From positions 1 through 64,000 of the forward strand of contig NZ_BAABDD010000002.1 in NCBI RefSeq assembly GCF_039539445.1: DNA of 64,000 bases, written 5' to 3'. The translations under genes and the position numbers were made by a program. The stretch is from Salinactinospora qingdaonensis (lineage in GTDB: Bacteria; Actinomycetota; Actinomycetes; Streptosporangiales; Streptosporangiaceae). How positions within the stretch are numbered: position 1 is the stretch's first letter; every line of letters begins with the position of its first letter. Under the pieces are notes generated by a model that searched no databases, was not told the origin of the DNA, and saw only the letters and a list, made by a program, of their open reading frames with translations. Shown here piece after piece: positions 26,057 to 35,433 of this stretch.

Positions 26057-27181
26057 CTAGCCCGCCTCGTGCGGACCGGTGTGGGTGGGGTGGCCTACGG
26101 GGCGGCGAAACGCCGAGGAGGGCCATATCGTCGCGTAACGTTCTTCGTTGCCGCCGCCGAACTCGCTGATCTCGGTGCGGTTGCGCGGCAGTGCAAGGGG
26201 GCAGTTGGTGGCGAGGTAGCCGACCAGGTGTTCGCGCAACTCGCAGCACAGGTCCCAGCGGGCGTCGGAGTCGGCGGTGGTCATCACGGCCCGCACCTCC
26301 ACCAGACCGTTCTGCAAAACGTCGGTGACCTGCAAGGACCAGCGGCGCCCGTCCCAAAGGGGGTGGTTGGTGATGAACGCGCCGGCGACCTCGCGGAGCT
26401 GCTCGACGGGGACCTCCCAGTCCACATACAGCTTCACGTAGCCGGTCAGCGCGGTGTTTTGTTTGGTCCAGTTCTCGAAGGGGGTGGTGGTGAAGTGAGA
26501 GACGGGCAGGACCAGCCGGCGCTCGTCCCAGATCCGCACCGTGACCTTGGTCAGCGTCAGTTCCTCGATCCGGCCCCACTCGCCCTCGATCACCACGACG
26601 TCGTTGAGCCGCAGCGCGTCACTGAACGCCAGTTGCAAGCCGGCGAACAGGTTACCCAGCACCGATTGGGCGGCCACACCGGCGACGATACCGATCAACC
26701 CCGCCGAAGCCAGCAGCCCAGCCCCCAGGGCCTGCACCGAAGGGAAGGTGAACAGGATCGCCGCCGTCGCCAGGATGCCGATGATCGTGGCAACGACTCT
26801 GCGTAACAGGCGAACCTGGGTACGCAACCGCCGTGCACGCAGATCGGAGTCGCCGTTGTAGGGCGAGAGTCGGTCCAGCACCACATCGGTGATGGCGTAG
26901 GCGATGGTCAGCGCCAGCCATGTCACCGACGCGATCATCGCGATACCCATCGCGTGCCGGAAGACGCCGTACGTCGCGTAGTCGATGCCGTCGCTGTCGG
27001 GGATCGCGATGTTGACGCCGAGGACCACTGCCGCGGCGTAGGCCGAGATCCGACAGCGGTGTACCAGGGGCGGGGCCACCTGCCACACTTTGGACAGCTT
27101 GTGCGCCAGCAGCCAGTGCGCCACGGAGACGACGAGCACGGCGATTGCCACCGCGATCCCGATGGCGATCAGATGTTCCAT
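26057..27181 (-). CDS. MscS-family mechanosensitive channel
   Basis: A 374-residue MscS-like channel protein. Hydrophobic helices cover the first ~160 residues, the pore-lining helix is Gly/Ala-rich (LGAGLLASAGLIGIVAGVAA), and the beta-domain follows (QSVLGNLFAGLQLAFSDALR, then LNDVVVIEGEWGRIEELTL). It would open under hypo-osmotic membrane tension. The frame opens at GTG 27238, but ATG 27181 (MEHLIAIGIA) starts directly at the first helix; neither has an ideal ribosome binding site. It converges with the Rieske gene, the stops being 46 bp apart. Confidence 0.88.
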   Translation of the reverse strand: MEHLIAIGIAVAIAVLVVSVAHWLLAHKLSKVWQVAPPLVHRCRISAYAAAVVLGVNIAIPDSDGIDYATYGVFRHAMGIAMIASVTWLALTIAYAITDVVLDRLSPYNGDSDLRARRLRTQVRLLRRVVATIIGILATAAILFTFPSVQALGAGLLASAGLIGIVAGVAAQSVLGNLFAGLQLAFSDALRLNDVVVIEGEWGRIEELTLTKVTVRIWDERRLVLPVSHFTTTPFENWTKQNTALTGYVKLYVDWEVPVEQLREVAGAFITNHPLWDGRRWSLQVTDVLQNGLVEVRAVMTTADSDARWDLCCELREHLVGYLATNCPLALPRNRTEISEFGGGNEERYATIWPSSAFRRPVGHPTHTGPHEAG

Positions 27182-27403
27182 TCCCACAGGTGGGGGGCTC
27201 CCCTCGTCAGGTAGGAAACTGGTCGAAGTACTTAGCACAATCTAGGGCATTTATATACCAAATCGTGACGTTTGTCGGGTGGGGAACCTCATGGCTTGGT
27301 GCGGTGCCGGTGTCGGTAACGTTGATTTTACGCTGCGCCGCCACGCCATCAGGGCAACGTTGCCGTCCCCGACAGGTGCGCGACAGGGGACACGACCAGC
27401 ACA

Positions 27404-29524
27404 ATGGGTGACATGGCGGTTCGACCTCAACTCCGGCCCGAGCCCGGTTCCATCCCCACCTCGCCGGGGGTGTACCGGTTTCGTGACTCCAACGGGCGGG
27501 TGATCTACGTTGGCAAGGCCAAGAACCTGCGAGCCCGGCTGTCCTCCTATTTCGCCGACTTCGCCGGGCTGCACCCACGCACCCAAACCATGGTCGCCAC
27601 AGCCGCGGACGTGGATTGGACGGTTGTGGGCAACGAGGTGGAGGCGCTGCAACTGGAGTACTCCTGGATCAAGGAGTACGACCCTCGGTTCAATGTGCGC
27701 TACCGTGACGACAAGAGCTACCCTTACCTCGCTGTCACCCTCGATGAGCAGTTCCCGCGCGTGCAGGTGATGCGCGGCGCAAAACGCCGCGGCGCGCGCT
27801 ACTTCGGTCCCTACTCCCACGCTTGGGCCATCCGCGAGACCGTCGATTTGCTGCTGCGCGTCTTTCCCGTGCGCACCTGCTCAGCCGGAGTGTTCAAGCA
27901 GGCCAAGAACAGCGGTCGTCCGTGTTTGCTCGGTGACATCGGCAAGTGCTCCGCGCCATGTGTGGGGCGTGTTACCACCGAGGAGCACCGTGCGCTAGCT
28001 GAGGACTTCTGCGCGTTCATGGCCGGCGATACAGGACGGTTCATCAAGCAGCTCGAAGAGCAGATGGGTACGGCCGCCGCTGAGCAGGAGTACGAGCGCG
28101 CCGCCCGCCTGCGTGACGATATCCAAGCCCTGCGCACCGCGCTGGAAAAGCAGGCGGTCGTGCTCCCCGACAGCACCGACTGTGACGTCATCGCCGTTGC
28201 CGAGGACCAACTTGAGGCCGCTGCCCAGGTGTTCTACGTGCGGGGCGGCCGCATCCGCGGGCAACGTGGCTGGGTCGTCGACAAAGTTGAGGACGTCGGT
28301 ACCGACGCGCTCGTCGAGCGCTTCCTGGCACAGGTCTACGGCGGTGCCCAACCCCATGCCTCCCCTTCCGCCGTCGAGGACGCCGCCGCACCCGTGGTGC
28401 CCCGCGAAGTGCTGGTCAGTCACGCCCCCGCTGATACCGAAGCCGTCACCACCTGGCTCGGTGAGCATCGGGGCGGGCGTGTGGACCTGCGGGTACCCCA
28501 GCGCGGTGACAAGCGCAGCCTGCTGGAGACCGTCGCCAAGAACGCCGAACAGGCCCTGGCCCGCCACAAGACGCGCCGAGCCGGCGACCTGACGACCCGC
28601 AGCCGCGCCCTGGGCGAGATCCAGGAGGCGTTGGGCCTTGAGCAGGCGCCGCTGCGCATCGAGTGCTATGACATCTCCAATCTGCAAGCCAGCCACGTCG
28701 TGGGCTCGATGGTGGTCTTTGAGGACGGGATGCCACGCAAGTCGGAGTACCGCCGCTTCAGCGTGCGCGGCGGTTCCGCTGCGGGCGCCGAGCACAACGA
28801 TGTGGCCGCTATTGCCGAGGTGATCACCCGCCGATTCCGCCGCTACCTAGAGGAGAGCCAAAGCTCCGGAGAAGTGGAGCACATGGCGCATGAGGTGGCG
28901 ACAGCAGCCGCATCTGAAGAAGAGAACGGTGAGCAACCGGAGAACAACAGGCGAACAGCCGGTCACGATGCCGGATCGGGATCGCAGCGCTTCGCCTACC
29001 CCCCTAACCTGGTAGTCGTGGACGGTGGCCGTCCACAGGTTCGGGCTGCGCAACAAGCGCTGGACGAATTGGGTATCGACGACATCGCCGTGTGTGGCCT
29101 GGCCAAACGCCTCGAAGAGGTCTGGCTACCCGACGACGAGGACCCTGTCATCTTGGCACGCGCCAGCGACGGCCTCTACCTGCTCCAACACATACGCGAC
29201 GAAGCGCACCGCTTCGCGATCACCTATCACCGCCGCAAGCGGGCCAAAGCCCTCACCACCAGCGAGCTCGACGAGGTTCCCGGTCTGGGCCCCACCCGCC
29301 GCGCCGCCCTGTTGAAACATTTCGGGTCGCTGCGTCGTCTGGCTGCGGCCTCGGAGGACGAGATCGCCCAGGTGCCCGGCATCGGGGAACGCACGGCGGC
29401 CACGATCGCGCAGCGGCTATCGGGCGCCGCCCCCTCACCCGAGCAGAGCACGGCGGCAAACCAGTCATATCACGGGGGCGACCAAGGCGATGAGGAACGA
29501 ACAGGTGACGCAAACTCGCAGTAG
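27404..29524 (+). CDS. uvrC: Excinuclease ABC subunit C
   Basis: A 706-residue UvrC, the dual-incision nuclease of nucleotide excision repair. It has an N-terminal GIY-YIG domain (SPGVYRF, then VIYVGKAKNLRARLSSYF), a Cys-rich linker (PCLLGDIGKCSAPCVG), a UvrB-binding UVR motif (EQEYERAARLRDDIQALR), an RNase H-like C-terminal nuclease domain (IECYDISNLQASHVVGSMVV; VVDGGRPQVRAA) and tandem HhH motifs (EVPGLGPTRRAALLKHFGSL). The ATG at 27404 or 27413 may be used. The 3' end overlaps rapZ, giving the conserved uvrC-rapZ-yvcK-whiA order. No SOS box is seen upstream, unlike uvrA. A ~70-residue hydrophilic insertion near 480-525 is rich in Glu/Gln/Asn. Confidence 0.97.
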   Translation: MGDMAVRPQLRPEPGSIPTSPGVYRFRDSNGRVIYVGKAKNLRARLSSYFADFAGLHPRTQTMVATAADVDWTVVGNEVEALQLEYSWIKEYDPRFNVRYRDDKSYPYLAVTLDEQFPRVQVMRGAKRRGARYFGPYSHAWAIRETVDLLLRVFPVRTCSAGVFKQAKNSGRPCLLGDIGKCSAPCVGRVTTEEHRALAEDFCAFMAGDTGRFIKQLEEQMGTAAAEQEYERAARLRDDIQALRTALEKQAVVLPDSTDCDVIAVAEDQLEAAAQVFYVRGGRIRGQRGWVVDKVEDVGTDALVERFLAQVYGGAQPHASPSAVEDAAAPVVPREVLVSHAPADTEAVTTWLGEHRGGRVDLRVPQRGDKRSLLETVAKNAEQALARHKTRRAGDLTTRSRALGEIQEALGLEQAPLRIECYDISNLQASHVVGSMVVFEDGMPRKSEYRRFSVRGGSAAGAEHNDVAAIAEVITRRFRRYLEESQSSGEVEHMAHEVATAAASEEENGEQPENNRRTAGHDAGSGSQRFAYPPNLVVVDGGRPQVRAAQQALDELGIDDIAVCGLAKRLEEVWLPDDEDPVILARASDGLYLLQHIRDEAHRFAITYHRRKRAKALTTSELDEVPGLGPTRRAALLKHFGSLRRLAAASEDEIAQVPGIGERTAATIAQRLSGAAPSPEQSTAANQSYHGGDQGDEERTGDANSQ

Positions 29525-30389
29525 CGACCTCCCGCCGGAGATCGTCATTGTTACGGGCATGTCGGGAGCCGGCCGGAGTACGGCGGCACGGGCGCTGGAA
29601 GACCTGGAGTGGTTCGTCGTCGACAACCTGCCCCCGGGGCTGCTGCCAACGATGATCGAGCTGGCCGGACGTACCCACGGGGCGGTGCCCAGAGTCGCCG
29701 CCGTCGTCGACGTGCGCAGCATGGCCTTCACCGAGGACCTGCTGTCGACGGTGGAGGAAGTGCGCGGTCAAGGCATTCTCGCCCGCATCGTCTTCCTGGA
29801 AGCCAGCGACGACTCCCTCGTGCGCCGCTTCGAGGCAGTGCGTCGCCCGCACCCCCTCCAAGGCGACGGCCGGCTCACCGACGGGATTTCGCGCGAACGT
29901 GAACTGTTGCGCGCAGTGCGCGGCGAGGCCGATCTCGTCATCGACACCTCCCAGCTCAACGTCCATCAGCTCAAGACGAAGGTCATCGGCTTCTTCGGCG
30001 ATGCCGAGGAAGCCCACCTGCGCGCTAACATCGTCTCCTTCGGCTACAAGCACGGGTTGCCGGTGGACGCCGATCTCGTCATCGATTGCCGGTTCCTCCC
30101 CAACCCCCACTGGGTGCCCGACTTGCGCCCCATGAACGGTAGGGACGCCCCCGTGCGCGAATATGTGCTCGCCCAGCGTGGCGCCAAGGAGTTGCTCGAC
30201 GCCTACACTGAGGTGCTGCGCCTGCTCGTGGCCGGCTACTTGCGCGAAGGCAAGCACTACATGACGCTGGCTGTGGGCTGCACCGGCGGCAAGCACCGCA
30301 GTGTGGCCATGGCCGAGGAGTTCAGTCGGCGCCTCCACGAGGACGACCTAGAGGTGCACGTCGTCCACCGTGACCTGGGGCGCGAGTAG
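29505..30389 (+). CDS. rapZ: RapZ/YvcJ nucleotide-binding protein
   Basis: A P-loop NTPase of the RapZ family (about 294 residues). Walker A is GMSGAGRST, the family's FLEASDDSLVRRF and CTGGKHRSVAMAEE motifs are present, and the C-terminal RNA/metabolite-binding domain is complete. In E. coli RapZ controls glucosamine-6-phosphate synthase through sRNA decay; in Gram-positives the role is less clear and linked to YvcK and competence. GTG 29505 has GAGGAA 7 nt upstream and is preferred; ATG 29490 (five residues longer) lacks a usable site. The start lies inside the uvrC 3' end, suggesting coupling. Confidence 0.95.
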   Translation: MTQTRSSDLPPEIVIVTGMSGAGRSTAARALEDLEWFVVDNLPPGLLPTMIELAGRTHGAVPRVAAVVDVRSMAFTEDLLSTVEEVRGQGILARIVFLEASDDSLVRRFEAVRRPHPLQGDGRLTDGISRERELLRAVRGEADLVIDTSQLNVHQLKTKVIGFFGDAEEAHLRANIVSFGYKHGLPVDADLVIDCRFLPNPHWVPDLRPMNGRDAPVREYVLAQRGAKELLDAYTEVLRLLVAGYLREGKHYMTLAVGCTGGKHRSVAMAEEFSRRLHEDDLEVHVVHRDLGRE

Positions 30390-30579
30390 CTCTCGCCGGG
30401 CCGGCACGGAGCCGGTGCACCTGCGACACGGTTGCGCTATGCAGCGGCCGGGCGCGGGGCTACCGAGGGACAAGCGGTGAGTGGCCCAAACCGGGCGCGG
30501 TGCGTACCATCGCCTCACTCCAGGCGTCGGTGCCGCGGCAGGGCGCGGTCACGGATCGGACAGGGGAACGCAGACGCAC

Positions 30580-31572
30580 ATGCCGGGACACCAGTATGCG
30601 GGCGCTCAGTGCGAGGACGACCGCCCGCCACCGCGGGTCGTTGCTCTCGGAGGCGGCCACGGCCTCTACGCCTCCCTTTCGGCGTTGCGTCGGGTCACTA
30701 CCGACCTAACCGGTGTGGTCACCGTGGCCGACGACGGCGGCTCCAGTGGCCGGCTGCGTCGCGAGCTGAGTGTGCTGCCGCCGGGAGACCTGCGCATGGC
30801 CCTGGCCGCGCTGTGCGGGGACGACGAGTGGGGCCGAACGTGGAGCGAGGTGATCCAGCACCGGTTCCGCTCGCAGGGGGAACTGCACGGCCACGCGGTG
30901 GGCAACCTGCTGATCGTGGCCCTGTGGGAGCTGCTCAGCGACTCCGTCGCCGGGCTGGACTGGGTGGGCCAACTGCTGGGAGCCCACGGTCGAGTGTTAC
31001 CGATGTCGTCGATCCCCCTCGACATCGTCGCCGAGGTCGCCGGTATCGACCCAAACCGCCCGGACGAGGTGACGACGGTGCGTGGCCAGGTCGCCTGTGC
31101 CAGCACCCGCGGGCGCGTGCAGTCGATTTCGCTGGTCCCCGAGTCGCCGCCCGCTTCTCCGCAGGCGGTCAAGGCGGTGCGTGAGGCCGACTGGGTGGTG
31201 TTCGGTCCCGGCTCTTGGTTCACCAGCGTGCTGCCTCACCTGCTCGTGCCCGAACTCGCCGAGGCGCTTGTCCACACCAAGGCCCGCCGCGTGGTCACCC
31301 TCAACCTCTCACCGCAAAAAGGTGAGACCGACGGTTTCGCCGCCCACACCTATCTCGATGTGCTCGCCGCTCACGCTCCTGGGCTCCGGGTCGATGTGGT
31401 GCTGGCCGACCCCACCGTCGTGGGCGGCCCCGTCGAGCACGATCTGCTGCGCCGTACCGCTGCCGGCCTTGGCGCGCGCCTGGTGCTGTCCAACGTGGCC
31501 GCCGGCGAGGGTATCCCCCGCCACGACCACGACCTCCTCGCCGCTGCGTTTGATCACGTCTTCCAGCACTGA
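30580..31572 (+). CDS. yvcK: YvcK/CofD-family gluconeogenesis factor
   Basis: A 330-residue YvcK-family protein. The nucleotide-binding opening VVALGGGHGLYASLSALRR, VVTVADDGGSSGRLRRE, PPGDLRMALAALCG and the HAVGNLLI and FGPGSWFTSVLPHLLV segments match the family, which binds UDP-sugars and is needed for growth on gluconeogenic carbon and for cell shape in Bacillus and mycobacteria. The frame opens at 30481, but ATG 30580 (MPGHQYAG) is closer to family length. It lies between rapZ and whiA in the standard order; the glycolytic genes gap, pgk and tpiA follow. Confidence 0.95.
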   Translation: MPGHQYAGAQCEDDRPPPRVVALGGGHGLYASLSALRRVTTDLTGVVTVADDGGSSGRLRRELSVLPPGDLRMALAALCGDDEWGRTWSEVIQHRFRSQGELHGHAVGNLLIVALWELLSDSVAGLDWVGQLLGAHGRVLPMSSIPLDIVAEVAGIDPNRPDEVTTVRGQVACASTRGRVQSISLVPESPPASPQAVKAVREADWVVFGPGSWFTSVLPHLLVPELAEALVHTKARRVVTLNLSPQKGETDGFAAHTYLDVLAAHAPGLRVDVVLADPTVVGGPVEHDLLRRTAAGLGARLVLSNVAAGEGIPRHDHDLLAAAFDHVFQH

Positions 31573-31882
31573 CCCGGTCATCCAACCACCATCTCTTGGG
31601 TGGGCCGGTTGGCATGAAGCTTTGGGAAAACCGGCCGCGGTCGACGGAGCCACCGGCGGCGCGGTCCCACCCAGCGTTAGCTCGCACCGGGCGTGGACTA
31701 CGGTGTGCGGAACCGGTGCCGCCTCGGCTGGGCGGCGAAGCATACGATCCATCTAGCGAAAGGCGAGGTCGGACACGCGGTCGCAGGGCGTGGCACAGGC
31801 GCGTCAGGACAGTAGTCTGCCCAGAAGGGGTGCCGACGGCGCGGCGCCATGCGGAGCGAGTTCCAAGGGGAGGGTCACATTC
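31573..31882. other. Intergenic stretch yvcK-whiA
   Basis: 310 bp with no gene. The distal end carries the whiA ribosome binding site GGGAGGG near 31871-31877. No hairpin or promoter is called with confidence, although the size of the gap in an otherwise tight cluster suggests whiA has its own promoter. Confidence 0.5.
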
Positions 31883-32863
31883 ATGGCGATGACCGGCGTG
31901 GTGAAGGACGAGTTGAGCCGGCTGACCGTTCTGAAGCCATGCTGCCGTAAGGCCGAGGTCTCCACGATCTTGCGGTTCACCGGTGGCCTCCACCTGGTGG
32001 GCGGGCGGATCGTGATCGAAGCCGAACTCGACACTGGAGCTGCGGCGCGCCGGTTGCGCAAGGACATCTCCGAGGTTTTCGGCCATGAGTCCGAGGTGGT
32101 CGTCCTCGCTCCCAGCGGGTTGCGCAAGGGCAACCGTTACGTGGTCCGCGTCATCAGAGACGGTGAGAGTCTGGCCCGCCAGACCGGCCTGATCGACAAC
32201 AATGGTCGACCGGTGCGGGGGTTGCCACGCCATGTCGTGGCCGGCGGTTCCTGTGATGCCGAGTCGGCCTGGCGGGGCGCCTTCATCGCTCACGGGTCGC
32301 TCACCGAGCCGGGGCGTTCCATGTCGTTGGAGATCACCTGTCCCGGCCCCGAAGCGGCCTTGGCGCTGGTGGGCGCGGCGCGGCGGCTGAAGGTGCACGC
32401 CAAGGCGCGTGAGGTGCGCGGCGTCGACCGGGTAGTGGTGCGCGACGGCGATTCCATCGGGGCGCTACTGACCCTGCTAGGCGCTCACCAGAGTGTGCTG
32501 GCCTGGGAGGAACGCCGGATGCGGCGCGAGGTGCGGGCTACGGCCAACCGGCTGGCCAACTTCGACGATGCCAATCTCCGGCGCAGCGCCCGTGCCGCTG
32601 TGGCCGCCGGCGCCCGGGTTGAGCGGGCGCTGGAGATCCTCGGTGACGAGGCGCCCGAGCACCTCGTGGCTGCCGGGCAGTTGCGGCTGTCTCACAAGCA
32701 GGCGTCGCTAGAGGAGTTGGGGCAGCTCTCCGATCCGCCGTTGACCAAGGACGCTATCGCCGGACGCATCCGGCGCCTGCTCGCCATGGCCGACAAGCGC
32801 GCCTCCGACCTGGGGATCGCGGGCACCGACGCCAACCTTACGCCGGACATGCTCGTGCCCTAG
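31883..32863 (+). CDS. whiA: Sporulation regulator WhiA
   Basis: A 326-residue WhiA. The N-terminal half is a degenerate LAGLIDADG homing-endonuclease fold (MAMTGVVKDELSRLTVLKPC onward, then GCF-type insert DAESAWRGAFIAHGSLTEPG) and the C-terminal part is a DNA-binding HTH (LRLSHKQASLEELGQLSDPP, then LTKDAIAGRIRRLLAMAD). In Streptomyces WhiA works with WhiB to switch on septation genes such as ftsZ during sporulation; it is a general actinobacterial division regulator. The ATG at 31883 has GGGAGG upstream; a longer frame from 31790 has no support. It is the last gene of the uvrC cluster. Confidence 0.97.
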   Translation: MAMTGVVKDELSRLTVLKPCCRKAEVSTILRFTGGLHLVGGRIVIEAELDTGAAARRLRKDISEVFGHESEVVVLAPSGLRKGNRYVVRVIRDGESLARQTGLIDNNGRPVRGLPRHVVAGGSCDAESAWRGAFIAHGSLTEPGRSMSLEITCPGPEAALALVGAARRLKVHAKAREVRGVDRVVVRDGDSIGALLTLLGAHQSVLAWEERRMRREVRATANRLANFDDANLRRSARAAVAAGARVERALEILGDEAPEHLVAAGQLRLSHKQASLEELGQLSDPPLTKDAIAGRIRRLLAMADKRASDLGIAGTDANLTPDMLVP

Positions 32864-33128
32864 GTCAAGACTCGCTTGTGGCCGGCCCCGGTTCGCGTGC
32901 CGGTAGGGGAAATGTAGGCTATACACCTGAATGGTCTATACCTTTGCCGCGTGATGATGCCAGTATGTCCTACTGGCCTCGCGCGCGTCGGGGCTGTCAG
33001 GGCGGGCGGTCGCCTGTTGGCACAGGCGATAGGCTCAGTCCTGAGACCTCATATGCATGTTCAACCGTTTCGGCGCGGCCGTGTCGGACTGCGTCAGCGA
33101 CACTCGAAGACGTGAGGAGAAGGTTTCC

Positions 33129-34139
33129 GTGACCATCCGTGTAGGCGTAAACGGCTTCGGTCGGATCGGCCGTAACTTCTGGCGCGCGGTTCAGGCTGCC
33201 GCTGGGGGGAACGACGTTGAGATCGTCGCGGTCAATGACCTCACCGACAATGCCACGCTCGCGCACTTGCTCAAGTACGACACCGTGCTCGGCACCCTGG
33301 AAGGGGAGGTCGAGGTGAGCGACGACGGCATCACCGTCGGCGGCACCTCCATCAAGACCCTCGCCGAGCGCGACCCCGCCGCCCTGCCGTGGAGTGAACT
33401 GGGGGTCGACGTTGTCGTGGAGTCCACCGGTCGCTTCACCAAGGCCGAGGACGCCAAGAAGCACATCGAAGCCGGGGCCAAGAAGGTCGTCATTTCCGCT
33501 CCGGCCAAGGGTGAGGACATCACGGTCGTGATGGGCGTCAACGACGACCAGTACGACCCGGCCAAGCACCACGTGCTGTCCAACGCTTCCTGCACCACCA
33601 ACTGTGTGGCGCCGATGGCCAAGACGGTGCTGGACAACTTCGGCTTCGTCAAGGGCCTGATGACCACGGTGCACGCATACACCAACGACCAGGTCATCCT
33701 CGACTTCCCGCACAAGGACCTGCGCCGGGCGCGCGCCGCGGCGCAGAACATCATCCCCACCTCCACGGGCGCGGCCAAGGCCACCTCCCTGGTGGTGCCT
33801 GAGCTGGAGGGCAAGCTCGACGGCATGGCCATGCGCGTGCCGGTCCCCGACGGCTCGGTGACCGACCTCGTGGTCGAGGTCGAGCGTGAGGTCACCCGCG
33901 AGGAGGTCAACGCCGCGTTCAAGGCCGCGGCCGAGGGCCCGCTCAAGGGCTACCTGCACTACACCGAGGACCCGATCGTCTCCTCTGACATCGTCGGGAC
34001 CCAGCCCTCGTGCACTTTCGACTCCAGTCTGACCATGACCTTCGGCAACCAGATCAAGGTCATCGGCTGGTACGACAACGAGTGGGGTTACTCCAACCGC
34101 ATCGTCGACCTGGTCAAGCTGGTCGGCTCCCGCCTCTGA
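33129..34139 (+). CDS. gap: Glyceraldehyde-3-phosphate dehydrogenase, type I
   Basis: A 336-residue NAD-dependent GAPDH. The Rossmann fingerprint VGVNGFGRIGRNFWR starts at residue 5, the catalytic Cys155 lies in SNASCTTNC, and WYDNEWGYSNR marks the C-terminal subunit interface. It converts glyceraldehyde-3-phosphate to 1,3-bisphosphoglycerate. The GTG at 33129 is preceded by GAGGAGAAGG; the frame runs 24 codons further upstream but without family sequence. pgk and tpiA follow. A strong hairpin just after the stop separates gap from pgk, so gap transcripts may be more abundant than the downstream part. Confidence 0.98.
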   Translation: MTIRVGVNGFGRIGRNFWRAVQAAAGGNDVEIVAVNDLTDNATLAHLLKYDTVLGTLEGEVEVSDDGITVGGTSIKTLAERDPAALPWSELGVDVVVESTGRFTKAEDAKKHIEAGAKKVVISAPAKGEDITVVMGVNDDQYDPAKHHVLSNASCTTNCVAPMAKTVLDNFGFVKGLMTTVHAYTNDQVILDFPHKDLRRARAAAQNIIPTSTGAAKATSLVVPELEGKLDGMAMRVPVPDGSVTDLVVEVEREVTREEVNAAFKAAAEGPLKGYLHYTEDPIVSSDIVGTQPSCTFDSSLTMTFGNQIKVIGWYDNEWGYSNRIVDLVKLVGSRL

Positions 34140-34163
34140 GGCATCTGCGACGAGCAGCCACCG

Positions 34164-34198
34164 GTGACGCCGTCCCCGTTGGCCGGGGACGGCGTCAC
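34164..34198 (+). terminator. Hairpin between gap and pgk
   Basis: A perfect 14-bp stem: GTGACGCCGTCCCC (34164-34177) pairs with GGGGACGGCGTCAC (34185-34198) across 7 nt. There is no T-run, as is common in actinomycetes. In a gap-pgk-tpiA cluster it may act as a partial terminator or a 3'-end stabiliser for gap mRNA. Confidence 0.8.
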
Positions 34199-34236
34199 TG
34201 TCCATGTACCAGCTACTCCCAGAAAGGGACGTCAGC

Positions 34237-35424
34237 ATGCGGACGATCGAGGATCTCGACGTCGCTGGGAAGCGCGTCTTCGTCCGGGCCGATCTGAACG
34301 TGCCTCTCGACGGTGAGAGCATCACCGACGACGGCCGTATCCGGGCCAGCCTGCCCACTATCGACAAGCTGCGCCAGCGCGGCGCCCGCGTGGTCGTGGG
34401 GGCGCACCTGGGGCGCCCTAAGGGCCAGGTGGCTCCGGAATTCTCGCTGCGGCCCGTCGCCCGCCGGCTCGGTGAGTTGCTCGGCGTCGAGGTGGGCTTT
34501 GCCACCGACACCGCCGGCGAATCCGCTCGTGCCCTCAGCGCCGGGCTGTCCGACGGCGAGGTCGCACTGGTGGAGAACCTGCGCTTCGAGCCGGGGGAGA
34601 CCAGCAAGGACGACGCTGAGCGCGGCGAGTTCGCCGACCGGCTCGCCCAGCTTGCCGACCTCTACGTCGGCGACGGGTTCGGCGCGGTCCACCGCAAGCA
34701 CGCCAGTGTCTACGACCTGCCTGAGCGCCTGCCCCACGCTGCCGGTGGGCTGGTCTTCACCGAGGTCGACGTGTTGCGTCGACTCACCCAGCACCCGGAG
34801 CGCCCGTACGCGGTCGTACTCGGCGGCGCCAAGGTTTCCGACAAGCTCGATGTCATCGCCAACCTGTTGGGCACCGCCAACCGGCTCATCATCGGCGGCG
34901 GCATGGCCTACACCTTCCTCAAGGCCAAGGGCTACGAGGTGGGGGCCAGCCTGCTGGAGACCGAGCAGATCGACACGGTCAAGGAATACCTCGCTCAGGC
35001 CGAGCGGCAGGGAGTCGAGATCGTGCTCCCCGTCGACATCATCGCCGCCGAGAAGTTCGCTCCCGACGCCGAGCACGCCCCGGTGCCGGTTGAGGCGATC
35101 CCGGCCGAGCGGATGGGCCTCGACATCGGCCCGGCTACGCGCGAACTGTTCGCCACCAAGCTGGCCGACACCAGGACCGTCTTTTGGAACGGCCCCATGG
35201 GCGTCTTCGAAATGGAGGCGTTCTCCGGCGGTACTCGCGCGCTGGCCCAAGCACTCATCGACTCCCGCGCCTTCACCGTGGTCGGCGGCGGCGACTCCGC
35301 GGCGGCTGTGCGCGCGCTCGGTTTCGATGAGAACGCCTTCGGCCACATCTCCACGGGTGGCGGCGCCAGCCTGGAGTACCTGGAAGGCAAGACTCTGCCC
35401 GGAATCGCGGCACTGGAGAAGTAG
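34237..35424 (+). CDS. pgk: Phosphoglycerate kinase
   Basis: A 395-residue PGK that makes ATP from 1,3-bisphosphoglycerate. The N-terminal substrate site is VFVRADLNVPLD, with GAHLGRPKG and DGFGAVHRKHAS following; the C-terminal nucleotide site holds VVLGGAKVSDKLDVIANLL, GPMGVFEMEAFSGGTRALA and VVGGGDSAAAVR. The ATG at 34237 has AAAGGGA upstream (MRTIEDLDVAGKRV); an in-frame ATG at 34204 lacks a site. It is 9 bp before tpiA, so the two are certainly co-transcribed. Confidence 0.98.
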   Translation: MRTIEDLDVAGKRVFVRADLNVPLDGESITDDGRIRASLPTIDKLRQRGARVVVGAHLGRPKGQVAPEFSLRPVARRLGELLGVEVGFATDTAGESARALSAGLSDGEVALVENLRFEPGETSKDDAERGEFADRLAQLADLYVGDGFGAVHRKHASVYDLPERLPHAAGGLVFTEVDVLRRLTQHPERPYAVVLGGAKVSDKLDVIANLLGTANRLIIGGGMAYTFLKAKGYEVGASLLETEQIDTVKEYLAQAERQGVEIVLPVDIIAAEKFAPDAEHAPVPVEAIPAERMGLDIGPATRELFATKLADTRTVFWNGPMGVFEMEAFSGGTRALAQALIDSRAFTVVGGGDSAAAVRALGFDENAFGHISTGGGASLEYLEGKTLPGIAALEK

Positions 35425-35433
35425 GAAACCGAC